Assembly (NCBI RefSeq): GCF_009829915.1
Contig: NZ_SZZW01000001.1
Span: 1-64,000, forward strand
DNA from: Pantoea sp. Nvir
GTDB taxonomy: Bacteria; Pseudomonadota; Gammaproteobacteria; Enterobacterales; Enterobacteriaceae
Length of the DNA: 64,000 nucleotides
Direction of reading: 5' to 3'
Shown: piece after piece, positions 1 through 11,127 of the stretch
Numbering within the stretch: position 1 is the first letter of the stretch
Layout: every line of letters starts with the position of its first letter
Made by a program: the position numbers and the translations under genes
Notes under the pieces: model-generated
What the model was told of the DNA's origin: nothing
Databases searched by the model: none
Seen by the model: only the letters and a program-made list of their open reading frames with translations

Positions 1-1977
1 ATCCCTGATGTCGTAGGCTTTAAGTTGACTGGTAAGCTTCGGCCTGGTATCACTGCAACTGACCTAGTTCTAACGATTACACAGATACTGCGTAACCATG
101 GTGTAGTCGGGAAATTTGTTGAGTTTTATGGTGATGGTCTGCCAGAGTTGCCACTTGCAGATCGCGCTACCATCGCCAATATGGCACCTGAATATGGCGC
201 AACCTGTGGATTCTTTCCAATTGATGAGGTGACACTCAGGTACCTGATGCTAACAGGCCGCGATATCGCACAAGTAGCGTTGGTCGAAGCTTACTCTAAA
301 ATGCAGGGGTTATGGCATACTATAGGTGATGAGCCTATCTTCACCAGTTCGCTAGAATTAGATATGCAGAATGTGGAGTCGAGTATCGCTGGTCCCAAGC
401 GTCCTCAGGATCGTATTTCTCTTAGTGATGTACCTACTCAGTTTAATCTGAACAACGATTTAGAGACAAATCATACTCAACAGTTGCATAAAACAGTGAC
501 CTATACTAACAGCAAAACCGGTCTGAGCTATGAGCTTGAAGACGGAACTGTAGTCATTAGCGCAATTACTTCCTGTACTAATACTTCCAATCCCAGTGTA
601 CTAATGGCAGCAGGCTTGCTGGCGAAAAAAGCGGTAGAGCGCGGACTAAAGCGTCAGCCGTGGGTTAAGGCTTCATTAGCACCTGGTTCAAAAGTCGTAT
701 CTAATTATCTGGCCATGGCGCAGTTGACACCCTATCTTGATAAGCTGGGTTTTAACCTAGTTGGATATGGGTGTACTACCTGTATAGGTAATTCTGGACC
801 TTTGACCGATGAGATCGAAGCGGTACTAAGAGAGAGTGATATTACCCTTAGTGCTGTACTTTCCGGCAACCGCAACTTTGAAGGTCGTATCCATCCACTA
901 GTGAAAACTAACTGGCTTGCATCGCCTCCGCTTGTGATCGCTTATGCACTAGCTGGAAATATGAAGGTTGACCTCCAAACCGATCCTCTAGGCAAAGATG
1001 ATCAGGGCAATGACGTCTTCCTAAAAGATATCTGGCCATTACCAGAAGAGATTGCTACCGCCGTACAGAAAGTGACTAGTGATATGTTCCATAAAGAATA
1101 TGCCAAGGTGTTTTATGGTACACAGGAGTGGCAACAGATTAAAGTAAGTGCAGCAGCCACCTATAAATGGAAAGAAGACTCTACCTATATTCGTCCATCG
1201 CCTTTCTTTAAAGATATGAAGCGTGAATATAAACCTGTTGAGGAAATTAAAGGGGCGCGCGTATTGGCGATCTTAGGGGATTCCGTGACTACAGACCATA
1301 TTTCACCGGCAGGAAGTATTAATGTGGACAGTCCGGCGGGAAAATATTTACATGCACATGGCGTGGAATATGCTAATTTCAACTCATACGGATCAAGACG
1401 TGGCAACCATGAAGTGATGGTGCGCGGCACATTCGCTAATGTTCGTATTCGCAACGAGATGGTGCCTGGTATTGAAGGTGGCTATACTCGCCATATACCT
1501 AGCGGTAAACAGCTCACTATCTATGACGCATCTGTGAAATATAAAGAAGATGGTACACCACTGGCGGTGATTGCGGGGAAAGAATATGGTTCCGGTTCAA
1601 GTCGTGACTGGGCGGCAAAAGGACCGCGTCTACAGGGTGTTCGAGTAGTAATTGCCGAATCTTTTGAGCGTATTCATCGTTCCAACTTAATTGGTATGGG
1701 TATTCTACCGCTGGAGTTTGCGCCATACGTAACGCGTAAAACGTTACAGTTAACTGGTGAAGAGTTATTCGATATTGTAGATCTATCGAAGTTACGGCCG
1801 TACTGCGTAGTGAATGTAACTATAACGCGCACTAATGGTTTTCAGGAAGTCATAAAAACACGCTGTCGTATCGATACAAGTAATGAGCTAACCTATTACC
1901 GTAATGACGGTATCCTGCATTATGTAATTCGCAATATGCTGAGCACTGGAAAATCTGAGAAGCAGTTGATAAGTTAA
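1..1977 (+). CDS. acnA: Aconitate hydratase A (5' end cut by window)
   Basis: Aconitase A interconverts citrate and isocitrate in the TCA cycle, using a [4Fe-4S] cluster in the cytoplasm. The reading frame is open from base 1, so the start codon lies outside the window. About 658 residues are present of the roughly 890 usual for AcnA. The cluster cysteines are visible in SCTNTSN and in GYGCTTCIGNSG. The C-terminal swivel domain is complete, with the motifs GDSVTTDHISPAGSI and GSGSSRDWAAKG. The gene faces ribA convergently, as in E. coli. Cluster supply would come from the suf operon in this window. No frameshift or internal stop is seen. Family assignment is very secure. IRP/AcnB is excluded by the domain order and sequence. 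Confidence 0.97.
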   Translation: MPDVVGFKLTGKLRPGITATDLVLTITQILRNHGVVGKFVEFYGDGLPELPLADRATIANMAPEYGATCGFFPIDEVTLRYLMLTGRDIAQVALVEAYSKMQGLWHTIGDEPIFTSSLELDMQNVESSIAGPKRPQDRISLSDVPTQFNLNNDLETNHTQQLHKTVTYTNSKTGLSYELEDGTVVISAITSCTNTSNPSVLMAAGLLAKKAVERGLKRQPWVKASLAPGSKVVSNYLAMAQLTPYLDKLGFNLVGYGCTTCIGNSGPLTDEIEAVLRESDITLSAVLSGNRNFEGRIHPLVKTNWLASPPLVIAYALAGNMKVDLQTDPLGKDDQGNDVFLKDIWPLPEEIATAVQKVTSDMFHKEYAKVFYGTQEWQQIKVSAAATYKWKEDSTYIRPSPFFKDMKREYKPVEEIKGARVLAILGDSVTTDHISPAGSINVDSPAGKYLHAHGVEYANFNSYGSRRGNHEVMVRGTFANVRIRNEMVPGIEGGYTRHIPSGKQLTIYDASVKYKEDGTPLAVIAGKEYGSGSSRDWAAKGPRLQGVRVVIAESFERIHRSNLIGMGILPLEFAPYVTRKTLQLTGEELFDIVDLSKLRPYCVVNVTITRTNGFQEVIKTRCRIDTSNELTYYRNDGILHYVIRNMLSTGKSEKQLIS

Positions 1978-2007
1978 AAAACAGTAAACATAAGCCCTAT
2001 GGCTCAT

Positions 2008-2035
2008 CGTACCGCTTCGGTAATGGAGCGGTACG
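2008..2035. terminator. Hairpin between convergent acnA and ribA
   Basis: A perfect 9-bp inverted repeat (CGTACCGCT / AGCGGTACG) encloses a 10-nt loop 31 bases after the acnA stop. No T-run follows on either strand, so it may be a weak or processed terminator shared by the two convergent genes. Confidence 0.5.
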
Positions 2036-2108
2036 TGTAAGAAACATTACATAATTTTATGCACACAGATCATCCCCAATATTATCATAACCTAATTAAA
2101 AATTAGGC

Positions 2109-2705
2109 CTATTCAGATTTAGGGAGGAGATGACCCATTTTTTCAGCTTTAGTATCAAGATAGTACGCATTTTTTGGATTGCGTCCAACGACTAACGGAA
2201 CGCGCTCAACAATATTGATGCTCGCTGCGCTGAGCATTGCTACCTTACGTGGATTGTTAGTCAGTAAACGTATCTCATTCACACCTAGTAGCTTGAACAT
2301 ATCTGCACATAGGGTAAAGTCGCGTTCGTCTGCCGCAAAACCAAGATGATGATTCGCTTCGACGGTATCATAGCCTTTATCCTGTAGTGCATATGCACGA
2401 ATCTTATTTATTAACCCAATATTACGACCTTCCTGACGATGGTAAAGCAGCACACCACGACCTTCGTCAGCAATCGCATTCAGAGCTGCCTCTAACTGAA
2501 AACCACAATCGCAACGCAAACTAAACAGCGCGTCTCCGGTAAGGCATTCTGAGTGGACACGTGCCAATACAGGCGTTGTATCATTGATATTGCCGTAGAC
2601 CAGCGCAACGTGATCGTGACCATTTGCTAGTTCCTCAAAACCTATCATGAGAAAATCGCCCCAAGGTGTGGGCATTTTAGCTTCTACCACCCATTTAAGC
2701 TGCAT
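2109..2705 (-). CDS. ribA: GTP cyclohydrolase II
   Basis: RibA opens the imidazole ring of GTP to give the first intermediate of riboflavin synthesis, releasing formate and pyrophosphate. The protein is 198 residues (E. coli 196). It shows the zinc cysteines in [17 protein letters not shown] and the GTP-binding stretch [11 protein letters not shown]. The ATG start gives the family N-terminus MQLKxVxEAKxPTPWGDF. It lies between acnA and pgpB as in E. coli, reading towards acnA. With riboflavin synthase at 29.1 kb, it indicates that flavin synthesis is kept, though other rib genes are outside the window. No FMN riboswitch is expected or seen here. Confidence 0.97.
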   Translation of the reverse strand: MQLKWVVEAKMPTPWGDFLMIGFEELANGHDHVALVYGNINDTTPVLARVHSECLTGDALFSLRCDCGFQLEAALNAIADEGRGVLLYHRQEGRNIGLINKIRAYALQDKGYDTVEANHHLGFAADERDFTLCADMFKLLGVNEIRLLTNNPRKVAMLSAASINIVERVPLVVGRNPKNAYYLDTKAEKMGHLLPKSE

Positions 2706-2933
2706 GTAATTCTCCAGAACCTTCAGAAGATGCGCTATCCTAAAAAATAACGCGCAGACCGGTATAGCCCGATAAAGTTAATAATATTGTGCCACAACGT
2801 GAAGTTAGGCTGGTAATTTGTCAGAAAGATTTATTGATAAAGCACAATTATCCGATACACAACAGATTATATTGTTATTTTGTAAGATAAAAGTTAATGA
2901 ACGGCGGACGATCACTAAGCTGAAGGAGAAAGG

Positions 2934-3698
2934 ATGCAAGAAATTCTATGTCGTATTACAGCATGCACGCTACTGCTTTTATTAATTCCCACAACAGTAT
3001 GGCTATCCGGCTGGCAGTGGCAACCTGACGCAAGTAAGGTACTACTACATTATCTATTTTGGATGACAGAAACGGTCACCCGGCCTTGGGGAACCATGAC
3101 CAATCTGCTACTCAGCTTCTGGGTATTATGGTGTCTAAATTTTCGGCTGAAGCCAGCAGTGTTATTATTTTTAATCATGAACACTACTATTCTTACTGGT
3201 CAGTACGCTAACTCTTACATTAAAGATCAAGTACAGGAGGCGCGTCCTTATATCGTCTGGCTGGAGCATAATCATGGACTGGATAACCGCGAATTTTATC
3301 ACTTAACTCATAAAGAACGTAGCCAATATGTAGATCAGTTGCTAGCTAGTGCCCAAATTCAACCTTTCTGGCTAAGGCAGCACTGGATATTTGAAACTGG
3401 TTTTGCTTTTCCATCAGGTCATACATTATTCGCTACCAGCTGGATACTACTGATGGTTGGTTTGCTCTGGCCGCGCCGCCATTATATAACTATAGGTATT
3501 GTCGGCTTTTGGACTATTGCAGTCATGATTAGCCGTCTGCTCCTTGGCATGCACTGGCCAGGTGATTTAGCAATGGCATTATTACTTTCTTGGCTACTAG
3601 TAATGATTGCCATTTGGTTAGTACATCACTTTTGCGGACCAGTGACTTTACAGGTGCAAGATCGAAAGAAAGTAATGCAAAGGAAAAGCAGATTGTAA
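2934..3698 (+). CDS. pgpB: Phosphatidylglycerophosphatase B / undecaprenyl-PP phosphatase
   Basis: PgpB is an inner-membrane PAP2-family lipid phosphatase. It removes phosphate from phosphatidylglycerophosphate, phosphatidate and undecaprenyl pyrophosphate. The 254 residues match the E. coli length. Hydrophobic helices occupy residues ~5-25, 55-95 and most of 165-235. The three PAP2 motifs are present: KDQVQEARP near residue 97, PSGH near 162, and SRLLLGMHWPGD near 199, including the catalytic histidines. A good ribosome site (AAGGAGAAAGG) precedes the ATG. It is divergent from ribA across a 228-base gap. Assignment is secure; substrate preference is taken from the family. Confidence 0.95.
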   Translation: MQEILCRITACTLLLLLIPTTVWLSGWQWQPDASKVLLHYLFWMTETVTRPWGTMTNLLLSFWVLWCLNFRLKPAVLLFLIMNTTILTGQYANSYIKDQVQEARPYIVWLEHNHGLDNREFYHLTHKERSQYVDQLLASAQIQPFWLRQHWIFETGFAFPSGHTLFATSWILLMVGLLWPRRHYITIGIVGFWTIAVMISRLLLGMHWPGDLAMALLLSWLLVMIAIWLVHHFCGPVTLQVQDRKKVMQRKSRL

Positions 3699-3827
3699 TT
3701 TAGCAGAATATTCTCATATTATCGACTTTTCACTCGTAAAAAATATGTGTCTAACGTTGCAGAGGAAAGCATTCTAACCGATTTTTTGGCATACTTTCAC
3801 TGGATAACTTCACAACAGTGATATACT

Positions 3828-4141
3828 GTGGAATATTTGCTGATTTTTTTAGTAGTATCGATTATTTTCATCATTTATATCATATTAGGCGCGCATAATG
3901 ATCAAATAATCACCTTTAACTATCTGCTGGCACAAATTGAATGTCGTCTTTCAACGTTGTTTGGTACCGGGTTTATGCTAGGTTGGGTAATTTCAGTTTT
4001 TTCTTGGTACGCTTTCTTGTTTTTTTAGCCTATGCAAAGTACAAAATTAAACGCATGCAATTACAATTAGATAACAGCGACCAGCTAAAGACCTCATTGA
4101 CCTCTACTTGTCATAGGTCTGGAATAATAATTTATGCTTGA
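3828..4141 (+). pseudogene. lapA: lapA with a single frameshift in a T-run
   Basis: LapA is a small two-helix inner-membrane protein that pairs with LapB in controlling LPS synthesis. Frame one starts at GTG 3828 (EYLLIFLVV...) and carries the family core NDQIITFNYLLAQ, then reaches a stop at 4028. The missing C-terminal part, KYKIKRMQLQLDN, continues in another frame up to the TGA at 4139-4141, which overlaps the lapB ATG. Restoring one T in the six-T run at 3997-4002 joins both halves into ~104 residues, against 102 in E. coli. It is therefore either a very young pseudogene, a gene rescued by polymerase or ribosome slippage, or a sequencing error. No clear ribosome site precedes the GTG. 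Confidence 0.8.
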
Positions 4142-5303
4142 ATCGCTGTTTCTATTATTACCTATTGCAGCATCGTATGGCTGGTATATGGGGCGACGTA
4201 GCGCACGACAGGATAAAGCACAAGAAGCGAGTCGTCTGTCACGTGATTACGTTACAGGAGTTAATTTTTTATTGTCGAATCAGCAGGATAAAGCAGTAGA
4301 TTTATTTCTTAATATGCTGAAAGAAGATAGTGGTACGGTCGAGGCACATTTGACGTTGGGTAATCTTTTTCGTTCACGAGGTGAGGTAGATCGTGCAATC
4401 CGTATCCACCAGTCTTTAATGGAGAGTACCTCACTTAACTACGATCAACGTCTTCTGGCAATCCAGCAACTGGGCCGTGATTATATGGTAGCCGGTCTGT
4501 ACGATCGTGCTGAAGATATGTTTAAAAAGCTAACAGATGAAACAGATTTCCGTGTCAGTGCGTTACAACAGTTGCTACTCATTCATCAAGCGACTAGCGA
4601 CTGGCAACAGGCGATCGCGGTTGCTGAACGTTTGGTTAAGCTTGGTAAGGATAAACAAAAAGGTGAAATTGCACATTTTTACTGCGAGCTAGCGCTGCAA
4701 GCAATGAGCAGCGATGATCTTGATTGCGCCATAAGCCTGCTAAAGAAAGGTGAAGCTGCAGATCATCAAAGCGCCCGCATCTCGATTATGATGGGACGTA
4801 TTTTAGCAGAGAAGGGTGAATATGCAAAAGCTATTGAGTATCTGAAACGCGTGCTGGACCAAGATAAAGAGTTAGTAAGCGAAACATTACCGATGTTGGA
4901 AACATGCTATCAAAACCTCAACCAATCGGAAGCTTGGGCAGCATTCCTTCAGCGTAGTATAGAAGAGAATACTGGTGCAGCAGCAGAGCTTTATATGTCT
5001 GATATTTTAGAACGGCAAGAAGGGCCGGAGGCTGCTCAGATCTATATTAACCGACAGTTGCAACGACATCCAACCATGCGTGTCTTCCATCGACTCATGG
5101 ACTTCCATTTACAAGAAGCTGAAGATGGACGTGCTAAAGAAAGCCTTATGGTTCTACGTGATATGGTAGGAGAGCAAATTCGTACCAAGCCTCGATATCG
5201 CTGCCAAAAATGCGGTTTTACTGCACATGCACTTTATTGGCATTGCCCTTCCTGTCGTATTTGGTCTTCTGTAAAACCTATCCGTGGACTTGACGGACAA
5301 TAA
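4134..5303 (+). CDS. lapB: LPS assembly regulator LapB (YciM)
   Basis: LapB is an inner-membrane-anchored TPR protein. It presents LpxC to the FtsH protease and so balances LPS against phospholipid. The 389 residues equal the E. coli length. An N-terminal membrane segment (residues ~1-20) is followed by tandem TPR helices (residues ~35-340). A C-terminal rubredoxin-like metal site, CQKCG...CPSC, lies near residues 357-374. The ATG overlaps the end of the frameshifted lapA, so translational coupling is likely. The intact lapB beside a damaged lapA fits the greater importance of LapB in E. coli. kdsA at the end of the window is consistent with LPS being made. Confidence 0.96.
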   Translation: MLESLFLLLPIAASYGWYMGRRSARQDKAQEASRLSRDYVTGVNFLLSNQQDKAVDLFLNMLKEDSGTVEAHLTLGNLFRSRGEVDRAIRIHQSLMESTSLNYDQRLLAIQQLGRDYMVAGLYDRAEDMFKKLTDETDFRVSALQQLLLIHQATSDWQQAIAVAERLVKLGKDKQKGEIAHFYCELALQAMSSDDLDCAISLLKKGEAADHQSARISIMMGRILAEKGEYAKAIEYLKRVLDQDKELVSETLPMLETCYQNLNQSEAWAAFLQRSIEENTGAAAELYMSDILERQEGPEAAQIYINRQLQRHPTMRVFHRLMDFHLQEAEDGRAKESLMVLRDMVGEQIRTKPRYRCQKCGFTAHALYWHCPSCRIWSSVKPIRGLDGQ

Positions 5304-5378
5304 CCTACATTATACTTATGTGCTCTGTTCACTAGTTATATTATATTTTAAAATTCTTACTATCAAATAAAATAAACC

Positions 5379-6089
5379 ATGACCACCTCACCAATTCTTG
5401 TCGCACTGGATTATCATACTCTTAAAAGCGCATTACATTTTGTCGACCAAATTGATCCGCGAAGTTGCAGGCTAAAAATTGGAAAACAAATGTTTACACT
5501 ATTTGGACCTTCAATAGTGAAAATTTTGCAAAGACGCGGATTCGAGATCTTTCTTGATCTTAAATTTCACGATATTCCTAATACCACAGCCTATGCTGTG
5601 GCAGCAGCTGCCGATCTTGGCGTGTGGATGGTTAACGTTCATGCTAGCGGTGGTGCGCGAATGATGGATGCAGCGCGCGATGTACTGGTACCCTATAGAA
5701 AAGACGCACCATTACTAATCGCAGTAACTGTTTTAACCAGTATGACCACAGAAGACCTACGTGGCATAGGTATTACATCATCACTTACTGAGTATGCAGT
5801 ATATTTAGCTACATTAACGTATGAGCGTGGTCTTGACGGTGTGGTCTGTTCAGCGCATGAAGCCACTTATTTTAAGTCAGTTATTGGCTCTGACTTCACT
5901 CTGGTAACACCAGGAATACGTCCAGTGGGAAGCAACGCGGAAGATCAACGACGGATTATGACTCCATCTCAGGCCCAAAGTATGGGCGTAGACTATATGG
6001 TAATCGGTCGACCTATTACAGAATCAGAAGATCCAGCCTCTACACTTACATCCATCTTAAATAACTTAAAATTTCACCATAAATCATAG
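5379..6089 (+). CDS. pyrF: Orotidine 5'-phosphate decarboxylase
   Basis: PyrF converts OMP to UMP, the last step of de novo pyrimidine synthesis. The protein is 236 residues, slightly shorter than E. coli (245). The catalytic Asp-Lys-Asp array is visible in [12 protein letters not shown] near residue 58. The phosphate-binding motif VTPGIRP lies near residue 174, and IGRPIT near residue 207. The ATG is chosen because it gives the family start PILVALDY. The ribosome site is poor. It lies 75 bases after lapB, as in E. coli. The usual downstream gene yciH is absent. Confidence 0.96.
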   Translation: MTTSPILVALDYHTLKSALHFVDQIDPRSCRLKIGKQMFTLFGPSIVKILQRRGFEIFLDLKFHDIPNTTAYAVAAAADLGVWMVNVHASGGARMMDAARDVLVPYRKDAPLLIAVTVLTSMTTEDLRGIGITSSLTEYAVYLATLTYERGLDGVVCSAHEATYFKSVIGSDFTLVTPGIRPVGSNAEDQRRIMTPSQAQSMGVDYMVIGRPITESEDPASTLTSILNNLKFHHKS

Positions 6090-6635
6090 ATATTCATCTG
6101 AATGACTCAACCTACATAAGACTAATCATACAGCCAAAAAGAGTATCTTATAATTATTTAAAACAAATTAGATGCGTATAGGAAAGGTAAAAGAAAACTG
6201 ATTCTACCCTATAGCTTTTCTAAGGAGAAAAGTTTCCATAATTATTTTCAAATTTAATAGAAGTATTTCGTGCTGGCTATCAAAAACATAAAAATCCTTT
6301 TATAGATTACAAACAATGGCATTTTACTATTTGTACTAGCTTAAGGTCGACAGTCAACCGATAATAATTTATTTTTTAAACAAATAGAAGAACGACATTA
6401 GCAGGTAGTACTGTGCTACCTATCAAGCTCAGAGCTAATAGGGAACCAATCTTTTTTAATAAGCAAGAAAAAATTAAGTTTTCTTTAGCGTATCACTGGA
6501 CTAGTTATTTTAAATAGTTAGCTATCAAAGGATCAACATAACAAGATCTCTTAGATGAAAAGCAAGTAGGCTCTTTCTTTAATAAAAAGAAATATGTAAA
6601 GAAAAAAGAGTACAAGATTAACTTTCCTTTAAAAA
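6090..6635. other. Gene-free AT-rich stretch between pyrF and fabI
   Basis: I see no coding region or RNA gene here. In E. coli this interval holds yciH, osmB, gmr, rnb and others, so it is probably what remains after their loss. No remnant could be recognised by eye. Confidence 0.6.
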
Positions 6636-7424
6636 CTATTTAAATTCCAGCTCATTCATCGCAGCAATGTTGAAGCCGCCGTCAACGTGAATCACTTCAC
6701 CCGTGATGCCACTAGCTAAATCAGAACAGAGAAATGCTACTGAGTTTCCGACATCGTCAATGGTGACTGTGCGGCGAATTGGGGTAACAGCTTCGCTGTG
6801 TGCTAGCATCCTGCGGAAATTTTTAATTCCAGAAGCTGCTAAAGTGCGAATTGGGCCAGCAGAAATAGCGTTCACACGCACGCCTTCCGGCCCCATGGAG
6901 TTCGCCATATAGCGCACATTCGCTTCTAAAGATGCTTTCGCCAGACCCATGACATTATAATTAGGGATAGCTCGTTCTGCACCTAAGTAGGAGATTGTCA
7001 GCAAGGCAGAGCTTGGGTTCAACATCTTGCGACATTCTTTCGCCATCGCTACAAAGCTGTAAGAACTAATGTCGTGCGCAATCTTAAAGCCTTCACGGGT
7101 AACAGTATTAACATAGTCTCCATCTAGCTGGTCGCACGGAGCAAAACCAATAGAATGAATAAAACCGTCAAATTTTGGCCAGTTTTTTGCCAGTTCAGTA
7201 AATAGTGACTTGATGCTCTCGTCTTTAGCTACATCACATGGTATAACAATGTCTGCACCCAGTTCATAAGCTAATCCTATTACACGATCTTTTAATTTAT
7301 CGTGCTGATAAGTAAAAGCTAGCTGTGCGCTCTGTTTATGCATTGCCTTCGCAATTCCGTAGGCAATGGAAAGTTTACTAGCGATACCAGTAATAAGAAT
7401 TCGCTTACCAGAAAGAAAACCCAT
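6636..7424 (-). CDS. fabI: Enoyl-[acyl-carrier-protein] reductase (NADH)
   Basis: FabI reduces trans-2-enoyl-ACP in the last step of each fatty-acid elongation cycle. The 262 residues match the E. coli length. The start shows the NAD-binding glycine-rich segment [20 protein letters not shown]. The active-site motif is the SDR variant typical of FabI, with Tyr in SYLGAERA and the Tyr/Lys pair in [11 protein letters not shown] near residues 156-163. The ATG and [10 protein letters not shown] start match the family exactly. It stands alone, with gene-free DNA on both sides. No frameshift is seen. Confidence 0.97.
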   Translation of the reverse strand: MGFLSGKRILITGIASKLSIAYGIAKAMHKQSAQLAFTYQHDKLKDRVIGLAYELGADIVIPCDVAKDESIKSLFTELAKNWPKFDGFIHSIGFAPCDQLDGDYVNTVTREGFKIAHDISSYSFVAMAKECRKMLNPSSALLTISYLGAERAIPNYNVMGLAKASLEANVRYMANSMGPEGVRVNAISAGPIRTLAASGIKNFRRMLAHSEAVTPIRRTVTIDDVGNSVAFLCSDLASGITGEVIHVDGGFNIAAMNELEFK

Positions 7425-9582
7425 AGCTCTGTATCCTTATAGTCATTGTATTATTGGAGGTGCATTAATTAAAAAATAATAGGTGACCATTGTTAACGGT
7501 GTTCAAATTCTAATACGTCTCAGTTACATTATATAACCTGACTTATCTTCCACCATTTATAATAAATTATAAAGTTAATTTATTATTGAAATTTGGGTAT
7601 AATACAATGGTTTTAACGCAGTAAGATCTTCAAGTAATCGCATCGCATCTTATGCGGAGCAATACTTTTTCTTATTTAATCAATCTGAAAGCATGTTTAC
7701 AGTGTTTTGCGTTAATGTAGCAACCAATGTTTTTGGTTTTACGTCATAGAGAAAGATAGACATTTAGGGGTCTTTATAATTCTATTACCGTATTACATTC
7801 TACAGATCTATTGTTAGAGAATTGTTTATCAATTACGTAAACAAGAAAATAATTAATAAATATTATGATTATGCTTATGATGCTAATCATTAGCATTTTC
7901 ATGTTCTTCAAAATAGCTATAATATGGAATCGAGAAACCTTATTCTCATTTTTTCAACATTGAAAACTATGCATACTGATTATTTTAGATGTTTGTAGTT
8001 GCTACTACATTAGTAGTACTTTTGTTTGTTTAAAAAGAGTTAAAAATGCGATCATAAAAACCCGTCCATCCTGAAAATAGATGAATGTTCTACATCTTTA
8101 TCACTGTTATGAGCTAATGGGATAATTAATGAGAACAATATTTCTATACCTATGATTATGTGTGTTTCTTTTTGTAACTCTGATTGTCTATCGTCAGACG
8201 AGATTTTCGTCTCTTGTAATAACTAACGTATAATAGAATTCAAAAGCATATAAAAGAAAGCTGTGGTGTAACCCGGATTAAGTAAATATTTATCAGAGTA
8301 TAGGAGTATTTTAAACTTTAATATTTCATTGCTTTTACTATAGATAATTTGTGCCAAATAATTGGCATATTATCGTCCTTGGCTGTGTGTTTTTACCATC
8401 TGCAACTACTATATTAGGACATTATGCTTGATATAAGCCCGACTAGTTTTGAAAATGTACTAGGCAATGGTTAGTACGAAAACTAGATTCACTATAAAAT
8501 TTAATATAACATAAATAAGCAAGGTATGTACACATGAAGGAGATACAGTACATTATGGTTAAATGTAACATCTTTTAGAAAGTCGCTCTACATTGATATG
8601 TAACCACACTTCTGTAGGAAGTTGAGAGGTGTAGTTCGAACAGATCAACAGTGCCTATTACGCTAGGCAGAATAGGATTGATGTCACCGTGAATGTAAAC
8701 GAAAATAATATATTTAATCGAATAAATAAAAAATGTTTTCGTTAAAATTACGCGAGTTACCCAGCTTTATAACCTCTAAACAATTTTGCTGAATTTCTTG
8801 CGTGAGCGACTACCTGAGCTTATCTAAGCTAAAAGATATTATTACATCAGTGATTATTAATCCACAGAGATTTTCTCGCCATTTTTATCATATCACTGTA
8901 ATGAAATTTTCTTTCGCACTTATGTAGTCAAGAAATAAATTATATACTTATAGTGAAGGACAAGACTAGCTACAAGCGAATTTTAAGCAGTTAAATACTC
9001 CCAATGTAATGAAAATAGTGCTTAATTTCACCTTTGATATCCGTATCCTACAGGCAATAGACTAACTTTATTATGACATAATTTAAAGCGCATTATCAGA
9101 ATAATTTACTGTTTTTCAGAGAAAAAACAATCTATTGAAGCTTTTCTGCAACAATCAGCTATATGTTAACGGACAAAATAATGAATCAAACATGCTAATT
9201 TATTTTTAACCGAGTATTTAATTTTAATTAATTTTTTTAAAAAAAATATTTTTATATCCATAATCATCTAATTAATAAGATACATATCAATTGTATTACT
9301 AGTTACTTCATTATCTCAATATATCTAGAAAAAAATTTTCTATTGAATCGTAGTCCACACTTTGCAGTCGTACAGAATATCTTTTTTTATTTTTAGATGA
9401 AACAATCATGTTATACGTCTCACCATAGGATCCTAGTCTAGACCACTATGCATATTTTTAGTAGGGTATATGTACTTAGTTCTGCATGCATTACGTTCAT
9501 AAGTGACTGAAATGTTGTTTCAGGAACTGCGTTGTTATGCAGTTGATATATCATAATCATCTAAACGAAGAAAGGGAAGATT
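7425..9582. other. 2.16-kb gene-free stretch between fabI and pntA
   Basis: This is the longest stretch without a recognisable gene in the window. It is strongly AT-rich, has dense stops in all frames, and shows no tRNA or rRNA fold that I could find. A short stem-loop (AGACGA/TCGTCT) sits at 8196-8212. The simplest reading is eroded DNA from lost genes. The fabI promoter (minus strand) and the pntA promoter (plus strand) must lie at its two ends. Confidence 0.6.
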
Positions 9583-11124
9583 ATGTTAATTGGAATACCT
9601 AAAGAACGGTTGCTTAACGAGGCACGCGTGGCAGCAACTCCTAAAACTGTCGAGCAGCTTATCAAGTTAGGTTTTAGCGTTATTATCGAACATGAAGCAG
9701 GAAAACGAGCCAGTTTTGATAATGAAAGCTTTGCTGCCATAGGCGCCAGCATTAGTGATACTCATCAGGTCTGGCAATCGGATATCATAATGAAGGTTAA
9801 TCCACCCGATGAAGAAGAAATCGCGTTAATACGTGCAGGTAGCACTTTGGTGAGCTTTATCTGGCCTGCGCAAAATATAGTCCTGCTGGAAAAACTAGCA
9901 GTACGTAAAGTTACCGTAATAGCGATTGATGCCGTACCGCGCATTTCACGCGCCCAGTCATTGGACGCACTCAGCTCAATGGCCAATATTGCAGGTTATC
10001 GTGCTATTATTGAAGCCGCCCATGAATTTGGGCGTTTCTTTACCGGACAGATTACTGCTGCAGGTAAAGTCCCACCAGCTAAAGTAATGGTGATAGGCGC
10101 AGGCGTTGCTGGACTGGCAGCAATTGGTACCGCGAGCAGCCTTGGAGCGATTGTGCGTGCATTCGATACACGTCCAGAAGTGAAAGAACAGGTACAAAGT
10201 ATAGGTGCAGAATTTCTTGAGCTCAATTTAGAAAAAAAAGAGGCAGGTAATAGACATGACGGATACGGGAGTGTAATGCCTGACGCTTTTATTAACGCGG
10301 AAATGGCGATGTTTGCCGAGCAGGCAAAAGAAGTAGACATTATTGTCACCACGGCTCTAATCCCTGGCAAAGCTGCACCAAAACTAATCACCGCCGAGAT
10401 GGTAGAAAAAATGAAGCCAGGGAGCGTTATTGTTGATTTAGCAGCACAAACGGGTGGCAACTGCGAGCTTACCGTGGCCGATCATATTACCGTCACTGAT
10501 AAAGGTGTAAAGATTATTGGTTATACTGATCTACCCAGTCGTTTACCGACACAGTCATCACAACTTTACAGTACCAATCTAGTTAACCTAATAAAGCTAC
10601 TGTGCAAAAAAAAGAACGGCGAAATTAGTATCGATTTTGACGATGTAGTAGTACGTAGCATGACAGTGATACTCAACGGTAACGTGACTTGGCCTCCGCC
10701 GATGATTCAGGTCTCTGCCATACCTCAAGCTACTTCTGCTACAACACAGCCTGTCGTGAAAGAGGTTTCCAGACTATTAACACCATCACAGCGCAATTAT
10801 TTGCTATTGGCACTTACTATCGTGTTAGTAGCCTGTCTTGCTAATATTGCACCAGTTAACTTTCTTTCTCATTTTACCGTTTTTGCGCTCTCTTGCGTAG
10901 TAGGCTACTACGTAGTGTGGAACGTCCGCCATGCGTTGCATACTCCGCTAATGTCAGTGACTAATGCAATTTCTGGCATTATCGTCGTTGGTGCAGTAAT
11001 GCAGATAGGGCACGGTGGCTGGATGACCTTTATCTCATTTATTGCTGTGCTCATTGCCAGCATCAATATTTTTGGTGGCTTTACCGTCACTCAGCGCATG
11101 CTAAAAATGTTTCGTAAGGGGTAA
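9583..11124 (+). CDS. pntA: NAD(P) transhydrogenase subunit alpha
   Basis: PntA pairs with PntB in the inner membrane. The complex passes hydride from NADH to NADP+, driven by inward proton flow. The 513 residues match E. coli (510). The N-terminal NAD-binding domain (residues ~1-380) starts MLIGIPKE and carries [11 protein letters not shown] near residue 172. The RQD-type contact region reads [16 protein letters not shown]. The last ~110 residues form four membrane helices. The ribosome site AAAGGGAAG precedes the ATG, and pntB follows after 3 bases. No defects are seen. Confidence 0.97.
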   Translation: MLIGIPKERLLNEARVAATPKTVEQLIKLGFSVIIEHEAGKRASFDNESFAAIGASISDTHQVWQSDIIMKVNPPDEEEIALIRAGSTLVSFIWPAQNIVLLEKLAVRKVTVIAIDAVPRISRAQSLDALSSMANIAGYRAIIEAAHEFGRFFTGQITAAGKVPPAKVMVIGAGVAGLAAIGTASSLGAIVRAFDTRPEVKEQVQSIGAEFLELNLEKKEAGNRHDGYGSVMPDAFINAEMAMFAEQAKEVDIIVTTALIPGKAAPKLITAEMVEKMKPGSVIVDLAAQTGGNCELTVADHITVTDKGVKIIGYTDLPSRLPTQSSQLYSTNLVNLIKLLCKKKNGEISIDFDDVVVRSMTVILNGNVTWPPPMIQVSAIPQATSATTQPVVKEVSRLLTPSQRNYLLLALTIVLVACLANIAPVNFLSHFTVFALSCVVGYYVVWNVRHALHTPLMSVTNAISGIIVVGAVMQIGHGGWMTFISFIAVLIASINIFGGFTVTQRMLKMFRKG

Positions 11125-11127
11125 CTG

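Noticed and set aside
8580..8680. tRNA-like GTTCGAAC segment
   Set aside because: No acceptor, D or anticodon stems can be built around it.
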